From contig NC_049982.1 of the NCBI RefSeq assembly GCF_000003815.2, forward strand, positions 12,283,785 through 12,347,784: DNA of 64,000 nucleotides, in the 5' to 3' direction. Shown here in pieces: positions 11,871-23,695 of this stretch. This DNA is from Branchiostoma floridae. Lineage: Eukaryota > Chordata > Leptocardii > Amphioxiformes > Branchiostomatidae. Every line of letters begins with the position of its first letter. Within the stretch, counting starts at the first letter, position 1. The notes below the pieces were generated by a model. That model was not told where the DNA came from, did no database searches, and worked only from the letters and a program-made list of their open reading frames with translations. Position numbers and translations under genes: made by a program.

Positions 11871-12944
11871 CAATGTCGTAATTCACACTTCATTCTGATT
11901 CACACTTCATTCTGCGAAGACAATCACGTAAGATCGGTTCAAATGGACGTCAAGTTTAAAAGTCTTTATCAACTCTTCGTACTAACTGTTAGCTTCCATA
12001 CGGCAAAGTACTTGATAATTACAGAACCTGAGAAACGCTTGGTCCGATGGCAAGCATAAATCCAGACTTCCTGTAACTCTTGATGCGCAATTGTCATGGT
12101 ACCGGCTGTAAAAACCCCACATCACAAGGAAACCCGGGAACTGAAATTTCAGCCTCATGATGTTTGGAATCCCAAAGAATAGAAAACCTTCGCTCATCAT
12201 TTGGCATTGCACATATATGATCACAAATGGCTTTCTATGTTCTTGCTGGAATGAAAGAAAGAATACATAGCTTTCGCCATTTACTAAGTAGTCAGATTTC
12301 GCGTTGACAAACGAAATGACCACATTTGTTTTCAGCAAACTTTGCCATATTGTAACTTAAATAAGTAGAAAATAGTTGTCGTTTATCGTGGACGTTGCTT
12401 TTTTTACAACAAATACAGAATATATTCCCTTCAACTCTGACCGTACCCAACTTGACAAGTTCCCTGGTACTTTAGTTAGAAAAAAGATAGAAGCACAAAA
12501 ATCATATTAGTTATGCAATTAGCTAAAGCATTTACAAAGCGAGACGAAGTACATACTAGTATACATTAGTCATATGGTAAGATCATTCGTTGAACCTCCT
12601 TGCCATGATCAACCTCCTTACCATGACCTGTACTTTCATTAACTTTACTACTCGCATATTAAAATTGGTGTGATAGCGGTGCTTTCAATGCACTTATACG
12701 GAGTACTCAGACTCTCTCAGGCTTTTCAGTTTATTGATAAAGTTAACGTTGCATTTATTGCCTTCGCCAAGAAGGTTTTAGAAGTAGCGTTTGTGGGTGT
12801 GTTTTATTTGATTAGTCACAAAGTATACGATCCACACGCGTATTACCGAGTACCCCCGTAACTGTTTGGGCCCTTCCGCTTGTTATCCCTAACATCCGGG
12901 TACTTTAGAGCCGGTCCTAGCCAGTTCCACGTGATCAAACTGCA

Positions 12945-15900
12945 ATGCAGGGAGCTGAGATGGCAGCCACTATGGACGCGAGCTCTCAGCTACCAAACGG
13001 CGATGTTAAACAGGTAAAAATGAACGATGATCTCTCAGAGTGTCCATAAATACACGTAGCGAGTATCTGTTATGGTAATGAGCCCGTGCTAGACGTATTT
13101 TGGTGAGGAATCGTGCAATGTTACTCTGCTGTTCCCCTCGTCTTCAGGACTGCGTGTCCGCCATTTTTTCTTCGCCTAATGATTCGTGCGAGAACTGTCC
13201 AAATTGATTTTGGGCAGCTGCAGAACCCAGCTTCAGAACATATTTCTACGCAATTTCTCAACAAGGTGTCTTTAATCTGAGCTCGAATCCTTCAAGAATC
13301 GGATGTATCGATGGATCACGCAGTTATAAAGGATAGATATTTTTGGCACAGCCTATTTTCTCTGCGGCGCAGTAAACGGCGGCACCATTCCAAGGCCGCA
13401 CTGCCGAAAATGGCCACGCACCAGGCATGCGAAATTGTGGACGTGAGTTATGTGAAGAACGTGTTGTGCAACACCGTAACCCTTCCTACGTGCCTGGAAA
13501 TCTCAATGTTTACGGTTATCTGTAATAACACCGGTTAAATCATACAGCGTTTTGTAACTGTACATCGCACCAAGGTTCGCACCTGCACAAAGAGTTGTGA
13601 GGGGGTGATGCCCAGTGATAAGTTTCCTTTAGCTGTAAACTTGTTCCGTAGTCTCTTGACCAAGGTTTCCTGGTACATGATGCAAAAGACCAGAAAAAGT
13701 AAAATTATTCACCCAGGAATTTGGCAATTTGGCCTTCATGTAGAATTCATACGTAAAGAGCTTGCTTGTTGCAGACAAGGGTTATATATATAGTCAGATC
13801 AGCCCATGGCATGGCAAGAAGCGGCAAGGATAATGATGGCAGTGAAGCCCAAAGGGTAGCCTAATGGGAAATTGGCCGATTCTTAGCATATGCTTAGTGT
13901 AATGATGAAACGTCACCTTTGCTTTAAAATAGAATATCACACACTTAACATGAACAGACCGATTGTTTTGGCATATACATTCACATGCCCTTATTACTTA
14001 GTGTTTTTATTGTGTTTGTCTATTCAAATATATACAGACATCAAATTGTAGTACCATAGGAAAAACATGCAGGGTAGGCAAGCTTATTTGGTTTTCTGTG
14101 CACCTCGGAGCCCTTCCCCCCAAAAATACACTGGGTATTTTATTTTACACATTTGAAGACAATTAAAACTGAGTCTCAAGTTAAGATCCATGAAATGAAA
14201 TTTGAGTATACTATTTTTTTAGTTACAATATGTAAACATAAGCAAACAAAATTAGATACCGAAATAAAACAAATAAAAGTTTACACATTTGATGTTAAAT
14301 GAGTCAAATGAGATAAGGAAAGAAAGTACTGTAGTTGATAAGCATGTAAATGCACGAGATTTGTAAATGCTTGAGTAGCATCAAGTTGATCAAGCTAGAT
14401 GACAAGTGATCTTGCTTTGAAAAGAAGTTCAGGTAGACTGTCCCCTAACTTTGCACTTCTGTTTTCTTGCAGAATGGAGATGGTGAGCCCCTGTCAAAGA
14501 AGATCAAGACAGAAGATATAAAAGGTAAAGCTGTCTTGCTGTGTTATGTTTTTACTTACACAATGCTTCTTATATTGGCCATGCATGTCTTGCGCTCAAT
14601 GCACCAAGTCTGTACCAGTGCTAACCGAGTAGAATTACCATTGTATATGCAAGACCAGATAAGGAAGGGAGGACATCAACCAAAAGATTGAACCTTTTAG
14701 CCAGGATTAGGTGAACTTTCTTACATGTAAATATTTTAGCTTCCTCAAAATGTTCCGTACTATATTCTCTCCCTATAAGGTGTTTTTACAGGAGAAAGAT
14801 AAACGACTTTAAACCTGAACTGCTGAAGAAGGAAAGCTGTTGAAACCTGAAGGATTTATCAGGTTGTTAGCAGGTTTGGTTGTTGACCCATTTTGGCTTG
14901 TTGGAAGTCCGTTCCACCCTCAGCAACAGGCTCATGTTTCTTGGAATGTGTGAAATTGGATGACTGGCTGTAGCATACCTAACTCACTTCACAAGGTAGT
15001 GTGTGGATCTCCTCTGTGTTGGCAGTTCATAGCAGCTTGTTTGCACTGTTTCTATTTGTGACCTCTATCCATGGTCTGCTGTGTCATCTTATCAATGTGG
15101 ATACATCTTGCTCGGAGATTTTTTTCTCTGTTTTTGAGTTTCTGTAGAGCGTACGGTCGGAGCCATGTTGTCGTGGGGTTTTCCGACACCAAGGCTTCTT
15201 GAAGACTTGCTGAAAGGTAACAGTAGTGAACTGTAATAGAGCATGTGTGCCCCGAAAGTGATTACATCTTATTCTTAATGTCAGAAGAAACTGTCATGGT
15301 GTCATGGCCATGCCAGGGGTTTGGTGTGGTTCGCTATAGAGCCCATTGGGTAGGGCCTGTATTGTGTAAGGCCATGACAGTTTCTCCTCTATTGGATAGT
15401 CTTGATAGTGCTAACTGTTATAGGACAGTACAACTTATGCTCGTTAAGCCAGTGCCCTATAGAATGGTCCACACACTTAGTATAGAAAGGGCACTGGCTT
15501 CTCGAGTGTAGGTAGGGTGGTATAGAGCACTGTCTAGGTTGTGCAGTTTTATGTTTTTCAGGTTATATGCTCTTAAGGGTACTTAGGTATCTCCTTGTAC
15601 TAACCATGTTTTTCTTCTTTCCAGTTCTTTCTTGTTTCTCCTGCAGGTGCATGCACAACTCAAGGAATTCTAGGTTCCTCAGTTGTCAGAGTCAGCAAGC
15701 ATAGTACCCAGGACAAGTTTATGGTTGATGCTATAAAGCATCTCTGCTTATATTAGTATTCTTCCTTACTGTGTTGATACTATAGGCTAAAGTGCTGTTG
15801 TTGGGTGAATGCTGTCAGTGCTTGAGTGATTGTTATTTGGTTCCAAGAAACATGAAGCCGAAGCTGGCAGGTCCTCCCTTCCGCAGGATTGTTAGTAGTG

Positions 15901-18900
15901 GGCAGTCAGCCTGCATGAACCTGCCATGTTAACAGGGCTTTTTTGTTTCTCTTTCTTCTTTTTCTCTTGTTTGTTGCCACAAAGATCAGATGGTAGAACG
16001 AACGCGAGGTTTGACGTATGACGTTGGGTGACGCCCGCCAATGCGGCGAACAGCGGGCAACACAACAGCTCCAATCCACCGCCATGCCACTCCACATCTT
16101 AGGTTCCCTGTCATCGCCATTTTAAGACTGTAGTCCATTTTTATCGTTACCTAGCACTGTTCGTGTCTAGACAAACCATAACTGTTGACAGGGATAAAAA
16201 TATGTTCTGTTTTTATTGAGTCCTAAAGCTGAGGCCACTATAGATGCGTTATTTGCTTGTCATTTTAAATTGTGGGAGCCATGATTTGAAGTAAGGGCAA
16301 GAATTGATAAGACCATCTACAGCAAACCTCATCCCGTGATTCGTGCTCAACTTGTTAGATATTTGGGAGGGGACGGTACTTTTCTTTGGGGAGTGAAGAG
16401 GTCTCAAAATAGAAGTTTGCATGTGTATGGGGAATCAAGGGCTCGCTTGAAATCTGCCATACTATGAATAGCTGTGACATGGCTTTTTTGTGTAACTGTT
16501 GGGTGTGGGAGGTGGCATAAAGCCCTTTGCGACCACTAACTGATGCATTTTGTCTCCCCTTCCTGTCTTTTTCTCTTGTGTATTTTTGTATGATGTAGTA
16601 ATAACCCAGCAGGAGTGACACCATGTGGACCGGATGGCGCGCTCATGCTTCATATGGCGCATCCGCCCTTTATGTTGGCCGCTATGGCCGCCGGGACCGC
16701 GATGGGTAACACAGCGGAGAAGAAGGTTTTGTGTTAGCTCTTCCCAGTGTCAAAGTGTCTCTTGTCCTCTACATACAGCATATTCCACACACACATTGCC
16801 AGGCAAAGTAAACTAAATAAAACCACCTGAAATCAATTTCTCATAGGCAAGACTTTTCATTCTTGAGCTCTCTTCTATCTCCGACTTTGTTTTTTTGTTG
16901 ACTTTTAAAGATTTTGTGGAAGTTTGACTCAGCTTCACATCCCTTTAACTTCAATATTAAAGGTTAACTCTGAAGAGAGTAATAGACTGTGTTCAAATCT
17001 CCAATTACACTATATAATGGGGACACGCACACGTTCAAACACATAGATTTGTGTCTGCCAATCAAAATAACACTCTCTCCCTGTACTTGAAATGGCAGAC
17101 ACATTTAGGTAGTAATCTAAGTAACTAAGGAGACTTATTCATGGTTTCAGGCGATGAAGGAAAGGGAAAGGCCCCTGGGCTACCACCACTGACCAAAGAT
17201 CAACAAGAGGCAGTGACAAAGGCAAAGAAGTATGCTATGGAGCAGAGCATCAAAAGTGTGCTGGTGAAGCAGACCATTGCACACCAGCAGCAGGTATAGA
17301 AATGTCTCTATTGCTCCATGAGTAGTGGGTGGATTTTTCTTTTTGTCTTCCCTTTGATGAAAGGCAAAGAGTAAGGTGATTTGTCAATGTAGACATGTAA
17401 GCAAGGAAGCAATAGTCATTGAATTAAAGGGATTGTATCAATATGTGCTGAAGAAGATAGGCTGAAATATTGTAACACCAGTCTTTACATCACAGTCATA
17501 GATAATGGTGCGCACTAAAATCATTTTAAACATTCCATGTACATGTGGAGACTTTGTCCAGTTGTGTGAATAGATGCACATTGGTCTTTTATTAACTCCG
17601 ATCTTGATTGTTCTTCAGCAAATGACCAACTTACAGATTGCAGCCCAGAGACAAAGAGCCTTGGCCCTTATGTGCAGGTCAGTATATGCATTAGTTGAAC
17701 AGTAGCTGAACTCTCACATTGTTCATGAATTTTATTAATGTCTAATTTTTGTGATATTTTCTTGATTTATCTTGTCCACTCTGCATATCATCTCAAATTA
17801 TCTAACTTCACAACTTTTTTAGAATCTATGTTGGATCCATCTACTATGAGCTGCGAGAGGATACTCTGAAGCAGGCCTTCAGTCCATTTGGTCCCATCAA
17901 GAATATAGACCTGTCGTGGGACCCGCTGACCATGAAGCACAAAGGCTATGCCTTCATCGAGTACGAGATCCCTGAAGCTGCCCAGCTGGCTCTGGAGCAG
18001 ATGAACGGGGTGATGTTAGGTGGAAGAAATATCAAGGTATGGGGTCGGCTGTGGTAAAGGTAATCACTGCTTATGGAAAGGAAAGTGGCAAGTACTGTGA
18101 CATGTCACAAATACCTTTTAGCAGTTTAGCCTTGGAAAAGTAATGTTGTGTTTCCAGTTTTGGTCTTTGATTTAAAAAAAAAATAGGGCATTGAAAATGT
18201 AATGGTGCATGAAGCTAGGAGTTTGGGATGGTTGGGAAAAACAGTAACAAGTAGGCAGGGTTGAAAGTTGATGATATTTCTACTAGTCTATGTTGTAAAA
18301 TTTTTCATTTTTTTATAAAGTAGAAGATAGAAAAGAGGTTTGTAACAATATTGATTTATGTACTTATGTTGCATTATGTTGCATCAAGCTAACAGTTTGT
18401 TAATCAGTGTTAAAAGTTTTTTTTACTATGTTTACTATACATTTTAGCAGAGATGACATTTCATGATATTGATAATGTTAAATGTATTTTCTTTGACATT
18501 TACTTTCCCATTTTGTGTTGAAAATGTTTGACCTATGTCACAAGTATTAACCTCATTTTTGAGGCATGACTAGAATTTGACCCCTCGAGCATCTCAAGCA
18601 GACTGACAGTTGCCCCAGGCGTGCTGCTGTACAGGATTGTTGTGATTAGTCCGCTGAAAAGATGCTACAGGATGTAGTGATCGTGTGGCAGCAGTACTTG
18701 ACAACCTGTCTTACAGTGGCCTGCAAACATTTTGCACCCCCCTCCAAATTATCTTGAAGATGTGCACAGAAGTTACTTTGACAACTCCAAGCTGATATGT
18801 CTAGCCACAAACTTTTGCTAACATATCTGACAGGCTTTGCCACGGCAAGCTGTGCCCTGCCCCCCTCCTCCCCATGACAAGGCTAGTTACTGAGAGGTTG

Positions 18901-21900
18901 TGGAATGGACCTCCATACGTAGCGGGACTCAATGTTTGCCGTTTCTCAGGTGGGTCGCCCCAGCAACATGCCTCAGGCACAGCCTATAGTCGAGCAGTTG
19001 ACTGAGGAGGCGAAGCATCACAACCGCATCTATGTTTCCTCGGTCCATCCTGACTTGTCGGCTGACGACATAAAGAGGTCAGCATTGCTGCACTTAGTCG
19101 TGTTAAACCCCATTTGTCATGTCTCCTTCTGCAGGTTGGTCGCCCTAGCAACATGGCGTCGGCTCAGCCAATAGTAGATCAGCTTGTAGAGGAGGCCAAG
19201 CATTACAACCGCATATACGTTTCCTCAGTGCACCCCGACCTTGCGGCTGATGACATAAAGAGGTCAGGGTTTTCACATAATGGAGTGCCCAAGGAAGATA
19301 ATCAACCCAGACCCTCTCACCAATGTGTAGTTAAGACTTTTCACCTTAGCTAAGCTCACAGAGATAGCTATCACTGCTGTGGTGCTTCATATGTCACCAT
19401 GACAGTACCACGACATGTAATAACTGCAGTACAGTCTTTCCTTTCTTTCCTAAAGGCGAAGTCGTCATCTGTACAATGTTNNNNNNNNNNNNNNNNNNNN
19501 NNNNNNNNNNNNNNNNNNNNNNNNNNNNNNNNNNNNNNNNNNNNNNNNNNNNNNNNNNNNNNNNNNNNNNNNNNNNNNNNNNNNNNNNNNNNNNNNNNNN
19601 NNNNNNNNNNNNNNNNNNNNNNNNNNNNNNNNNNNNNNNNNNNNNNNNNNNNNNNNNNNNNNNNNNNNNNNNNNNNNNNNNNNNNNNNNNNNNNNNNNNN
19701 NNNNNNNNNNNNNNNNNNNNNNNNNNNNNNNNNNNNNNNNNNNNNNNNNNNNNNNNNNNNNNNNNNNNNNNNNNNNNNNNNNNNNNNNNNNNNNNNNNNN
19801 NNNNNNNNNNNNNNNTGTGTTTGAGGCATTTGGAAAGATAAAGTCTTGTGAGCTGGCACCAGATGCAGTCACTGGAAAACATAAGTAAGTATTGCTTCGC
19901 TTTCCTAACATAAAAACTGTGTGATGTATTCCAGAACTGTTAAAATCCTGTTTACTGTTTTGAATCACTGTCATATCCTTGTAATGGATTTTTAAAGTTT
20001 CTTGTGAGAACATGATAATGATATTTTATGGTTTACCTTTCACAGAGGTTATGGGTTTCTAGAGTATGAAAAGCCACAATCTGCACAAGACGCCATTGCA
20101 TCAATGAACCTATTTGACCTTGGAGGACAGTACCTTAGAGTAGGAAAGGCTGTCACACCTCCCAAACATGTAAGTACATGACTTTTTTGTTCTATGCTCT
20201 TCTTTTCTTAGTACATTTGTACTGACATTTCATGAAGATCATATTTTAGTTACTGACACATGCCGTGCTTGACAATTTGAACACAAAATTATGTCCTACA
20301 GTTTTATGGAATGGAATCATGGCATTGTTTCTTGTTTGAATGAAGACAGGACCTTATGCTGGAATGAAAACTTACTGCTCTCTCTCAAATCGATATGCAC
20401 TTAGTAAATGCTAAACTTTTGCAAAAAGCCTTCAAATGTTGTTGAATTATACAGATATGGCAGTCACTAAAAAGATGATGATTATGTGCTGATTATAGTA
20501 ATGAAAACTGACATGTGTACAATACCCTCTCCCCTGCAGGCGCTGAACCCACAGTTACAGATCTCGTCCCCGGCTGGACCAGGTGGGCTCCCACCAGCTG
20601 CTGCTGTAGCTGCTGCAGCTGCCACAGCCAAGATCACTGCCCTGGAAGCTGTGGCCAGTACGGCTGCTGTCGTATCAGGCGTGCAGCCAGGGGTGAGTAC
20701 GATCAGCTCGACGTCACAGGTAAATATGATCTAAGTAGTCAAGAACACTTGAGTGATTGAATTTTCAGGTATTGTCATACATACTTGAGTCAAGGAGGTG
20801 ACTGTCAAAGTAATGTCCTTGTGTTGTAATGTATTTTCTGAAAGGGACCTTAGCCTTGATATTGAAAAGCTAGGTCCTTCTGTAGCCAAATTTTTTGTTA
20901 CAAGTTGTTTGTGGTAGTTGTTGTAAAATGATTTCTAGAAAGTTTTACTGTCCAGTTTTGTAAAAAAAAACAATAACTGTAGAAACTTACTAGTTGCTGC
21001 AATTAAAGAAATGTTAGAGATGTCTATCCTTTGTACCTGAGTGTGTTATGACTACCTGCTCCTTTGTGTTTTGTCAGTTTTAGTGATTTGTTGCTGTTGT
21101 GTTGTCTTTCTGTCAAAGTTGCGTATTATGTGTAGAAAGTGTTTTCAATCAAGGTTTGAATGTCTTGCACTCAACAGCTTCTCTCCCAGTCGATGCCAGG
21201 TCAGCCTGGCCTGTCCATTCCTGCCCCGGGGTTGGTGCAACTTCCTCAGCCAGTCATGGCGTCATCTGCACCAGGTCTCATCACAGGTGGGTTATCAGTA
21301 CTTGTTTTTCTTTTATGGCAAGAGATCTTTACAAAAATTCTTGCTGTATTCTCGACAAAAGAATATGGTGTATGGACAAAACGGCACATGTACTCTTCTG
21401 AGCCATCAAACATTTCTACCATAGATAAGCATGTTGTGTAACACATTTGGCAGCATATTTTTAATACAGTACTAATGTCTAAGTGTTTTCTTCATCAGGT
21501 GTTACACCAATGAAGCCAGCTGTGACCACCACATCCTCAGCAGGACCAGCTAATGAGGAGCAGAGAAAAAAGGTTGAAGATGACCTACCACAGACACTGG
21601 GTCAGCAGGAGAATCTCTCCATCTCAGGCAGCAACGCCCGCCACATGGTCATGCAGAAGCTGCTCAGAAAATCAGAAGTAAGTTCACTGGATGATCTAGT
21701 GTTAAGTTATCATGGTTTTCCAGGTCTGATTTGTTCCAAGACTAAAAACAGTGCTATTGAATTGAGAAATTTATAAGTCTGTTGGGTGCTCAGTGATGGC
21801 ATGAAAGTGTAGGCTTTGTTGATGTGTCACAAAAATTAGACATTTTATTAACCCCATCTCTCTGTCTTTCAGTCTAATGTGATGATCCTAAGAAACATGG

Positions 21901-22449
21901 TAGGGATTGAGGACTTGGATGATGAGCTGGAAGGGGAAGTGACAGACGAATGTGGCAAGTATGGCCAAGTCAACAGGGTTATCATCTACCAGGAGAGACA
22001 AGGAGAGGAGGAAAATGCAGACGTCATCGTCAAAATATTTGTGGAGTTCTCTGAATCTTTTGGTGAGTCGTGGAGAAGCAGATACATGTGTCTGTTACAT
22101 TTTCACTACTGGTAATGGAAACTTCCATGTATGTACTTTCATTCTGGATCGTACTGTGTTATGTTGAAGCTTGAAAGCCAGTTATCTTATTACTGAACCT
22201 GTTTGTTGTTTTCTCAACTCTCTATTATGCTTTCTTTCTGCATGTATGCCTATGATACTTGGTACCCCTCAATAAATGAATACCATAAAACTTTGTCACA
22301 AGGATCTTAATTGTGACAAATATATTTTTCCCCATACAGAGGCTGAACGAGGTGTCCAGGCCCTGAATGGCCGGTGGTTTGGAGGCAGAAAAGTCTCAGC
22401 AGAGTCGTATGATCAGCTGAAGTTTGATTCACAGGATCTATCAGGGTAG
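12945..22449 (+). CDS. PUF60: PUF60, poly(U)-binding splicing factor (13 coding exons)
   Basis: PUF60 binds U-rich RNA and helps U2AF define 3' splice sites in the nucleus. Coding exons: 12945-13013, 14473-14524, 17151-17293, 17619-17677, 17823-18036, 18950-19077 or 19135-19262 (alternatives), 19816-19884, 20046-20169, 20540-20692 (or to 20719), 21178-21286, 21499-21677, 21873-22062, 22340-22449. All have GT/AG ends and matching phases and sum to about 532 residues, against roughly 559 in human. Residues about 60-90 hold the conserved [20 protein letters not shown] helix. RRM1 (about 108-180) has IYVGSI and [11 protein letters not shown]2 (about 206-285) has RIYVSSV and KGYGFLEY. An Ala-rich linker and a C-terminal UHM (about 434-532) with the RWF motif follow. 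An in-frame ATG at 12,960 is a possible alternative start. The vertebrate 17-residue alternative exon before RRM1 is absent. Confidence 0.96.
15287..15500 (+). other. Two perfect-arm hairpins in PUF60 intron 2
   Basis: AGAAACTGTCATGG (15,287-15,300 region) is exactly complementary to CCATGACAGTTTCT (about 15,372-15,385). AAGCCAGTGCCCT (15,446-15,458) is exactly complementary to AGGGCACTGGCTT (15,488-15,500). The two stem-loops lie about 60 nt apart in the intron. Intronic structured RNA, a small-RNA precursor or a foldback relic are all possible; no family was recognised. Confidence 0.5.
18950..19077 (+). CDS. PUF60: PUF60 alternative exon 6A
   Basis: This exon encodes the linker after RRM1 and the first strand and helix of RRM2: [20 protein letters not shown], then [20 protein letters not shown] and IK. 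The acceptor is TTTCTCAG and the donor AG|GTCAGC. It is 128 nt long, enters in phase 0 and leaves in phase 2. It is homologous along its whole length to exon 6B 57 nt downstream, while the flanking introns are not alike. Either exon joins correctly to 19,816. Confidence 0.93.
19135..19262 (+). CDS. PUF60: PUF60 alternative exon 6B
   Basis: This is the second copy of the same exon: [20 protein letters not shown], then [20 protein letters not shown] and IK. The acceptor is CCTTCTGCAG and the donor AG|GTCAGG. It is also 128 nt, phase 0 to phase 2. It differs from 6A at about seven residues (for example PQ to AS, E to D, T to V, H to Y, S to A) and at many synonymous third positions. The intron between the copies (19,078-19,134) is only 57 nt. 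Confidence 0.93.
19481..19815. other. Assembly gap (335 N)
   Basis: The gap lies in the PUF60 intron after exon 6B. Its right edge coincides with the first base of the next exon, whose T completes the Ser codon begun by AG of exon 6A or 6B, so the splice acceptor itself is missing. Further exon copies could be hidden here. Open frames that cross it are meaningless. Confidence 0.98.
20693..20719 (+). other. PUF60: 27-nt alternative donor extension of PUF60 exon 9
   Basis: The exon beginning at 20,540 has two good donors in the same phase: CAGGG|GTGAGT after 20,692 and CACAG|GTAAAT after 20,719. The longer form adds nine residues, VSTISSTSQ, to the linker before the UHM. Both forms keep the frame, so either or both may be used. 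Confidence 0.5.
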
Positions 22450-23508
22450 CTACGAGCCCATCATCGACAGATAGGATAGAAACCAGTGAAAGGCACTGTA
22501 GACATTATCTCAAAGCCATTGAGAATAGGCGACATATCCCAGTATTTCTGGTTGTTACTTGAACAGATCATGTAGCAGTCTTGAATTTTACTTGTCTCCG
22601 TCTTTGACCAAGTGTGCAATTAATGAGGACTCCCACAAAGCATATAAACATATACTATGCATATATACTCTTGCCAGTAGCTGCTGTCAAGATGACGGTG
22701 AAATCAGACATCTGTATATCATGTAACCCGCATCTGGATATTATCTACAGTAACTGAGAAGAACAAGATCTTTGTTGTAGCCTACATTGGTCACTGTGCT
22801 ATACAGTGTACTGACGATATAGATAATAGTAATTCCCTCACCTCAGTAGAAACATAACCTGATGTACAACATGTATATCTCTCCCCCATGTGCAGCTGTG
22901 AACTTATATGAAACACCAAATAATGAAATAATATACTTAGCTCATAGGACTGTGAGAAAATCATGTTTTTCTTCCAAATGGGATCCTCATAATACTAGTA
23001 CATGTATGTGTAGGCTCTGGTAAATATACAGTGTACCTTGATCGGTCTCAATGACCAACTTTCCCTGTTATAAAGCAACAGAATGTGTTTGTATAGCCTT
23101 TGTGTTACACAGTTTCGACATCCAAGCTTAGGAAAGAAATTTTCTTCACTGAATAACTCTTTATACAGTTGCTTTACTGACAGAGCATTGTTGAAGTTTC
23201 ATTTATGGACACTAATCAGTGTGCATTATTTTCTGTCATTTCCTGAAATAAGAGCAACAGCTGGAGATGTATAGCCCTTGTATAGACCTCTTCATTGAAT
23301 ATCTTTATGCCTCGAATGGTATGTTACATTTGCGTTACATATCATTCCAAAAAGAACCCGTAAAAAGTTTCATTATAGCACTGCAATTGTTATGAAATTT
23401 TTGTTGTCTCATGCTGAATGGACTTTTTCGAAAATAGAATAGTGACAGATTCCTGTGTAGCACTTATGCTAAGGGAAATGCCCTCTGTTGTTATGAGATA
23501 TAAAAAGC

Positions 23509-23568
23509 AAACCTGCTGCTCAGCCAATCAGTGCTCAGAATTGGTTTAGCCAGTCGAACAGCAGGTTT
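23509..23568 (+). other. Stem-loop in the presumed PUF60 3' UTR
   Basis: AAACCTGCTG at the 5' edge is the exact complement of CAGCAGGTTT at the 3' edge. An inner CCAAT/ATTGG pair extends the fold, with an asymmetric bulge. The total is 60 nt. It could be a regulatory UTR element or a chance or repeat-derived foldback. Confidence 0.45.
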
Positions 23569-23689
23569 TTTTAGGTTCATATGATAGTGTACAAAATAGA
23601 TGTTACATGTTTGGTACATGTGGAGAGATGGAGAGTTTATGTGGTCAAGTGCCTTCAAAAATGTGTGATGTACAGTCTCCAGGTTGGCA

Positions 23690-23695
23690 AATAAA
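23690..23695 (+). terminator. Candidate PUF60 poly(A) signal
   Basis: Canonical AATAAA about 1.25 kb after the PUF60 stop and before any downstream gene. It is supported by position only. Confidence 0.4.

Larger units (their letters stand above)
1..12944. other. Gene-poor upstream region with repeats and a hairpin cluster
   Basis: No conserved protein-coding exon was recognised in this stretch. The open frames are short, have no family resemblance and often run through inverted repeats. Several foldback elements (165-430, 571-803, 4281-4404), a tetranucleotide and a TA microsatellite (near 3,876-3,902 and 5,826-5,847), a LINE remnant (11,041-11,870) and six related stem-loops between 6.75 and 10.83 kb are annotated separately. 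Sequences such as CAAG followed by GTGAGT near 4,891 look like splice donors and could belong to non-coding 5' exons of PUF60 or another transcript, but nothing in the sequence proves it. Confidence 0.6.

Noticed and set aside
18950-19262. PUF60 exons 6A/6B as merged haplotypes in a polymorphic genome
   Set aside because: The intervening and flanking introns are unrelated and the exons differ at many silent and several replacement sites, more than expected for two alleles, while splice sites and phases of both are intact.
19371-20013. Long open frames across 19,481-19,815
   Set aside because: They are open only because they run through the N gap.
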